DNA of 64,000 nt from assembly GCA_036389395.1 (NCBI GenBank), contig DASVPY010000062.1, positions 112,407 through 176,406 on the forward strand. Reading direction: 5' to 3'. Both the position numbers and the translations under genes were made by a program. The stretch comes from QHXQ01 sp036389395. GTDB lineage: Bacteria; Acidobacteriota; Blastocatellia; Pyrinomonadales; Pyrinomonadaceae. Below the pieces are notes generated by a model. That model worked only from the letters and a program-made list of their open reading frames with translations, ran no database searches and was not told the DNA's origin. This document shows positions 61,351 to 64,000 of the stretch, piece after piece (within the stretch, counting starts at the first letter, position 1; each line of letters opens with the position of its first letter).

Positions 61351-62526
61351 TTACGGCTTGAGGACGATCTTGATGCAGTCGTCTTCCTTGTTGCTGAAGA
61401 GGTCGAAGCCCTGGGGCGCTTCGTCGAGCGCCATGCGGTGCGTGATGACGAAGCCGGGGTCGATCTCGCCGCGCTCGATGTGGCCGAGCAGCTTCTTCCA
61501 GTAGCGCTGGACGTGGCACTGCCCCGTCCTCATCGTCAACGAGCGGTTCATGAACGACCCCATCGGGAACTTGTCGATCAAGCCCCCGTAGACGCCGATG
61601 ACCGAGACCGTCCCGCCGTTGCGGCACGCCATGATCGCCTCGCGCAGCGCGATGGGCCGATCCGTCTCCGCCATAAGGGCCTGCTTCACGCGGTCGTAGG
61701 CGTAGACCAGCCCGTGCCCGCCGTGCGCTTCGAGACCGACGGCGTCAACGCACGCGTCCGGCCCGCGCCCGCCCGTCAACTCCATCAGCGCGTCGTAGGT
61801 GTTCCGCTCCTCGTAGTTGATCGTGTCGGACGCGCCCGCCCCTGCGCGCGCCATGGCGAGCCGTTCGGGGAAGCGGTCAATGCCGACGACGCGCTCCGCG
61901 CCGAGCAGGCGCGCGCTCGCCATGGCGAACTGCCCGACGGGGCCGCAGCCCCAGACGGCGACGGTGTCGCCGGGCTTGATGTCGCACAACTCCGCGCCCA
62001 TGTAGCCGGTCGGGAAGATGTCGGACAGGAACAAGACCTGCTCGTCCGTCATGCCGGCCGGCACTTTGAGCGTGCCCACGTCGGCGAAGGGCACGCGCGC
62101 GTACTCGGCCTGCCCGCCCGCGAAGCCGCCCGTCAGGTGCGAGTAGCCGTAGATGCCGCACGGGCTGTGGCCGAACAGCTTCTCGGCCATCCACGCGTTC
62201 GGGTTCGAGTTCTCGCACAGGGAGTACAACTCCTGCTGGCAGAAGAAGCAGTTGCCGCACGAGATCGGGAACGAGACGACCACGCGGTCGCCGACCTTTC
62301 TGTCTTTCACGTCGGGGCCGACCTCGACGATCTCGCCCATGAACTCGTGGCCGAGAATGTCGCCCTGCTCCATCGTCGGCATGAAGCCGTTGTAGAGGTG
62401 CAGGTCGGAGCCGCAGATGGCGGTCGAGCTGATCTTCACGATGGCGTCGCGGCGGTTGAGAATCTTCGGGTCGGGCACTTGCTCGACCCGCACGTCACGC
62501 TTGCCGTACCAACAATTCGCTCTCAT
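61351..62526 (-). CDS. Zinc-dependent alcohol dehydrogenase (formaldehyde dehydrogenase-like)
   Basis: A 391-aa MDR enzyme. Catalytic zinc ligands are in STAICGSDLHLYNG and GHEFMGEIVEVG; the structural zinc has four cysteines in CGNCFFCQQELYSLC. The NAD-binding loop reads VWGCGPVGQFAMASARLLG. Overall text matches the glutathione-independent formaldehyde dehydrogenase-like group of zinc alcohol dehydrogenases common in soil bacteria. It precedes no other dehydrogenase gene; upstream on the same strand is the SRPBCC gene, 31 bp away, and the two are probably cotranscribed. Confidence 0.9.
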   Translation of the reverse strand: MRANCWYGKRDVRVEQVPDPKILNRRDAIVKISSTAICGSDLHLYNGFMPTMEQGDILGHEFMGEIVEVGPDVKDRKVGDRVVVSFPISCGNCFFCQQELYSLCENSNPNAWMAEKLFGHSPCGIYGYSHLTGGFAGGQAEYARVPFADVGTLKVPAGMTDEQVLFLSDIFPTGYMGAELCDIKPGDTVAVWGCGPVGQFAMASARLLGAERVVGIDRFPERLAMARAGAGASDTINYEERNTYDALMELTGGRGPDACVDAVGLEAHGGHGLVYAYDRVKQALMAETDRPIALREAIMACRNGGTVSVIGVYGGLIDKFPMGSFMNRSLTMRTGQCHVQRYWKKLLGHIERGEIDPGFVITHRMALDEAPQGFDLFSNKEDDCIKIVLKP

Positions 62527-62557
62527 CACTTCCCCCCTTTACTCGTCATGTCGGCCT

Positions 62558-63520
62558 TCAGCGGCCGGCGCTGGCGGCCAGCGGTTGCGCCGGGCGCTGC
62601 TCGGTCAGCCCCGTGCCCGGCAGCGTGGCGTCGGAGAGCACGACCTCGCCCGTCTCGATCACCTGCTTGAAGCGGCGCAGGTCTGCGTCCACCTGCTGCG
62701 CCGGCTCTTCGCCGAAGAGCTTGGCGACGGCCGCCCCCACCAAGCCGCCCGGCGGGCTGTAGTCGATCTCGACCTTGACAATCGTGCCGCGCCCGCCCGG
62801 CGCGCGCTCGAAGCGCACGGAGCCGGCGTTGTCCACGTCCGCGCCTTCGAGCGAGCGCCACGCGATCAACTCGCCGGGCCGGTCGTCGGTTATCTCCGCG
62901 TCCCACTCGACGGTCGTGCCCGCCGGGGCCTTCGCCACCCAATGCGAACGCCCGCCGCCCGTGACGCGCACCGACTCAAGGTGGCGCATGAAGCGCGGCA
63001 GGTTCTCGAAGTCGTGCCAGAACTGGTACAACTCTTCGGGCGTGCTGTTGACGACGATGCTCTTGCGCACTGGTGCTTCTTCCTTTCCGTTTGCCGCGAC
63101 GTTGCTGCTGAACTGCTGCGCGCAGAGCACGTCGAGGGCCGTGACCGCGAGCACGTTCGCCGTGGCGAACGCGACCCGCCCCTTGTTCGACTTCGGCGAA
63201 ACGAAAGCCACCGCGAGGGTGGCGAGGTCTAAGGCGTCGCCCGCGACGCGCGCCCAGACGGCGGCGGCGGGCCGCCGCCCCTGCGCGAAGATGGCGAGAC
63301 CGCTGGCGATCTCGCGCAGACCGTAGAGCCGGATCAGACCTGTGTGCCCTTCGCCCGCGCCCGCGATCCTGGCGACGCCGCGCGGGGCCAGTAACTCCGC
63401 CAGCCCGAGGCCGAGGCTGAACCAGCCGAGGCCGCGGGCCAGCCGTTCGGCGTCCGCCGCGCGCCCCGCCCCGTCGTGCGCGGCCCCGTTGCGCCCCAAA
63501 CTTTCAGCTAAAGCTGCCAT
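62558..63520 (-). CDS. SRPBCC (polyketide cyclase/COQ10-like) protein with N-terminal membrane domain
   Basis: A 320-aa protein. Residues about 25-150 form three to four membrane helices (LGWFSLGLGLAELLAPRGVARIAG, IRLYGLREIASGLAIF, ALDLATLAVAF). Residues about 155-300 are a START-like SRPBCC fold (VRKSIVVNSTPEELYQFWHDFENLPRFMRHLESVRVTGGG.SHWVAKAP, EWDAEITDDRPGELIAWRSLEGADVDNAGSVRFE). ATG 63520 has AGGGGGATTACACG in front. It is often found beside zinc alcohol dehydrogenases like the next gene. A hydrophobic ligand is likely but unknown. Confidence 0.85.
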   Translation of the reverse strand: MAALAESLGRNGAAHDGAGRAADAERLARGLGWFSLGLGLAELLAPRGVARIAGAGEGHTGLIRLYGLREIASGLAIFAQGRRPAAAVWARVAGDALDLATLAVAFVSPKSNKGRVAFATANVLAVTALDVLCAQQFSSNVAANGKEEAPVRKSIVVNSTPEELYQFWHDFENLPRFMRHLESVRVTGGGRSHWVAKAPAGTTVEWDAEITDDRPGELIAWRSLEGADVDNAGSVRFERAPGGRGTIVKVEIDYSPPGGLVGAAVAKLFGEEPAQQVDADLRRFKQVIETGEVVLSDATLPGTGLTEQRPAQPLAASAGR

Positions 63521-63769
63521 CGTGTAATCCCCCTTTGTTCGTAAGTCCCTAAGCCTCCGGCATCGGTCGCGCCGAGGGTGCGCGCCGCCGCCGGCTACTT
63601 CCGCGTTCCTCTCAAGTTGATGCGTTACTGCGAATGTTACCCCACCGGGTCGCGCCCGCAAAGCGGAACGGCCGAACCCCCCCGCCGCGCAGGTCTCCGC
63701 GGGCTGAAGTCGTGCCGCGGGGCGGTGTGCGTGTCTCAGTCTTCGGCAGGCGGGCGGCGGGAAATGACT
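63521..63769. other. Intergenic region upstream of the SRPBCC gene
   Basis: I see no gene and no clear promoter boxes. It leads into the large inverted repeat that fills the end of the window. Confidence 0.45.
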
Positions 63770-64000
63770 GCCGGACGGCGGGGGGCGAATCCCGGAGGGC
63801 GGGGACTGCTTCCCGGACGGCGGTAACTCAGTCCCGGACGGCGGTAACTGAATCCCGGAGGGCGGGGACTCAGTCCCGGAGGGCGGGGAATGAGTCCCCG
63901 CCCTCCGGGACTGAGTCCCCGCCCTCCGGGATTCAGTTACCGCCGTCCGGGACTGAGTTACCGCCGTCCGGGAAGCAGTCCCCGCCCTCCGGGATTCGCC
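63770..64000. repeat. Large inverted repeat made of 21-bp units
   Basis: Six 21-bp units start at 63770, 63791, 63812, 63833, 63854 and 63875, each beginning CCCGGAGGGCGG or CCCGGACGGCGG (the first has GCC). The sequence then turns back: 63784-64000 is a near-perfect palindrome centred on 63892 with 108-bp arms and only one mismatched pair, next to the centre. Unit variants are mirrored exactly. It probably continues past the window edge. Confidence 0.9.

Noticed and set aside
41600..61400. tRNA gene as integration target
   Set aside because: No cloverleaf or T-loop motif (GGTTCGAATCC-like) seen at either border.

Overview
This is a very GC-rich bacterial chromosome segment with tightly packed genes. 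Gene content (diderm-type exported proteases, prepilin peptidase, Suf operon with SufU, CHASE2 cyclase) and the abundant intergenic inverted heptamer repeats suggest an Acidobacteriota-like host. This taxonomic call is inference from style and content; no rRNA or tRNA gene was recognised.

Layout. 1-9.3 kb: partial PBP4 (minus), prepilin peptidase, membrane histidine kinase, UbiD-type decarboxylase, then a minus-strand operon of a catalytic M16 peptidase, a non-catalytic M16 partner and a HEAT-like exported protein. 9.7-16.7 kb: a BrnT-type toxin with a one-base frameshift and its intact antitoxin, an FHA/trypsin-like membrane protease, a glycosyltransferase-like gene, and a 1221-aa CHAT protease-STAND NTPase-TPR protein that resembles bacterial immunity proteins. 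17.1-26.2 kb: four plus-strand envelope genes (GT39-type transferase, exported protein, alkaline-phosphatase-fold enzyme, and a fusion of a flippase-like domain to an FtsX/MacB permease). 26.2-32.1 kb: exported Xaa-Pro aminopeptidase and gamma-glutamyltransferase, then an M20 peptidase with an OSBS/N-succinylamino acid racemase-type enolase. 32.2-38.4 kb: rrf2-sufBCDSU Fe-S assembly operon with a clear promoter. 38.5-41.4 kb: two class III nucleotide cyclase genes.

41.7-61.3 kb is an integrative element of about 19.6 kb. It ends at a tyrosine integrase and is bordered by similar 19-bp sites. It has a left plus-strand block coding for coiled-coil proteins and two giant phage polyvalent-type proteins, a central minus-strand operon of about ten small genes including an HNH endonuclease, and a right plus-strand block with a DNA-binding regulator, a zinc-finger protein with a degenerate tyrosine-recombinase fold, a replication-type winged-helix protein, an excisionase-like protein and the integrase. 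I recognise no terminase, portal, capsid or tail gene in it. A 15-bp palindrome occurs three times in the element, always between genes, at the junctions of its blocks. The element looks like a phage satellite or a strongly reduced or novel prophage and is the best candidate for something undescribed.

61.4-64 kb: a zinc alcohol dehydrogenase and an SRPBCC protein of the host, then a long inverted repeat built from 21-bp units that runs to the window edge. Host intergenic spaces contain several long hairpins, five of which are built from 7-bp words that differ from place to place.
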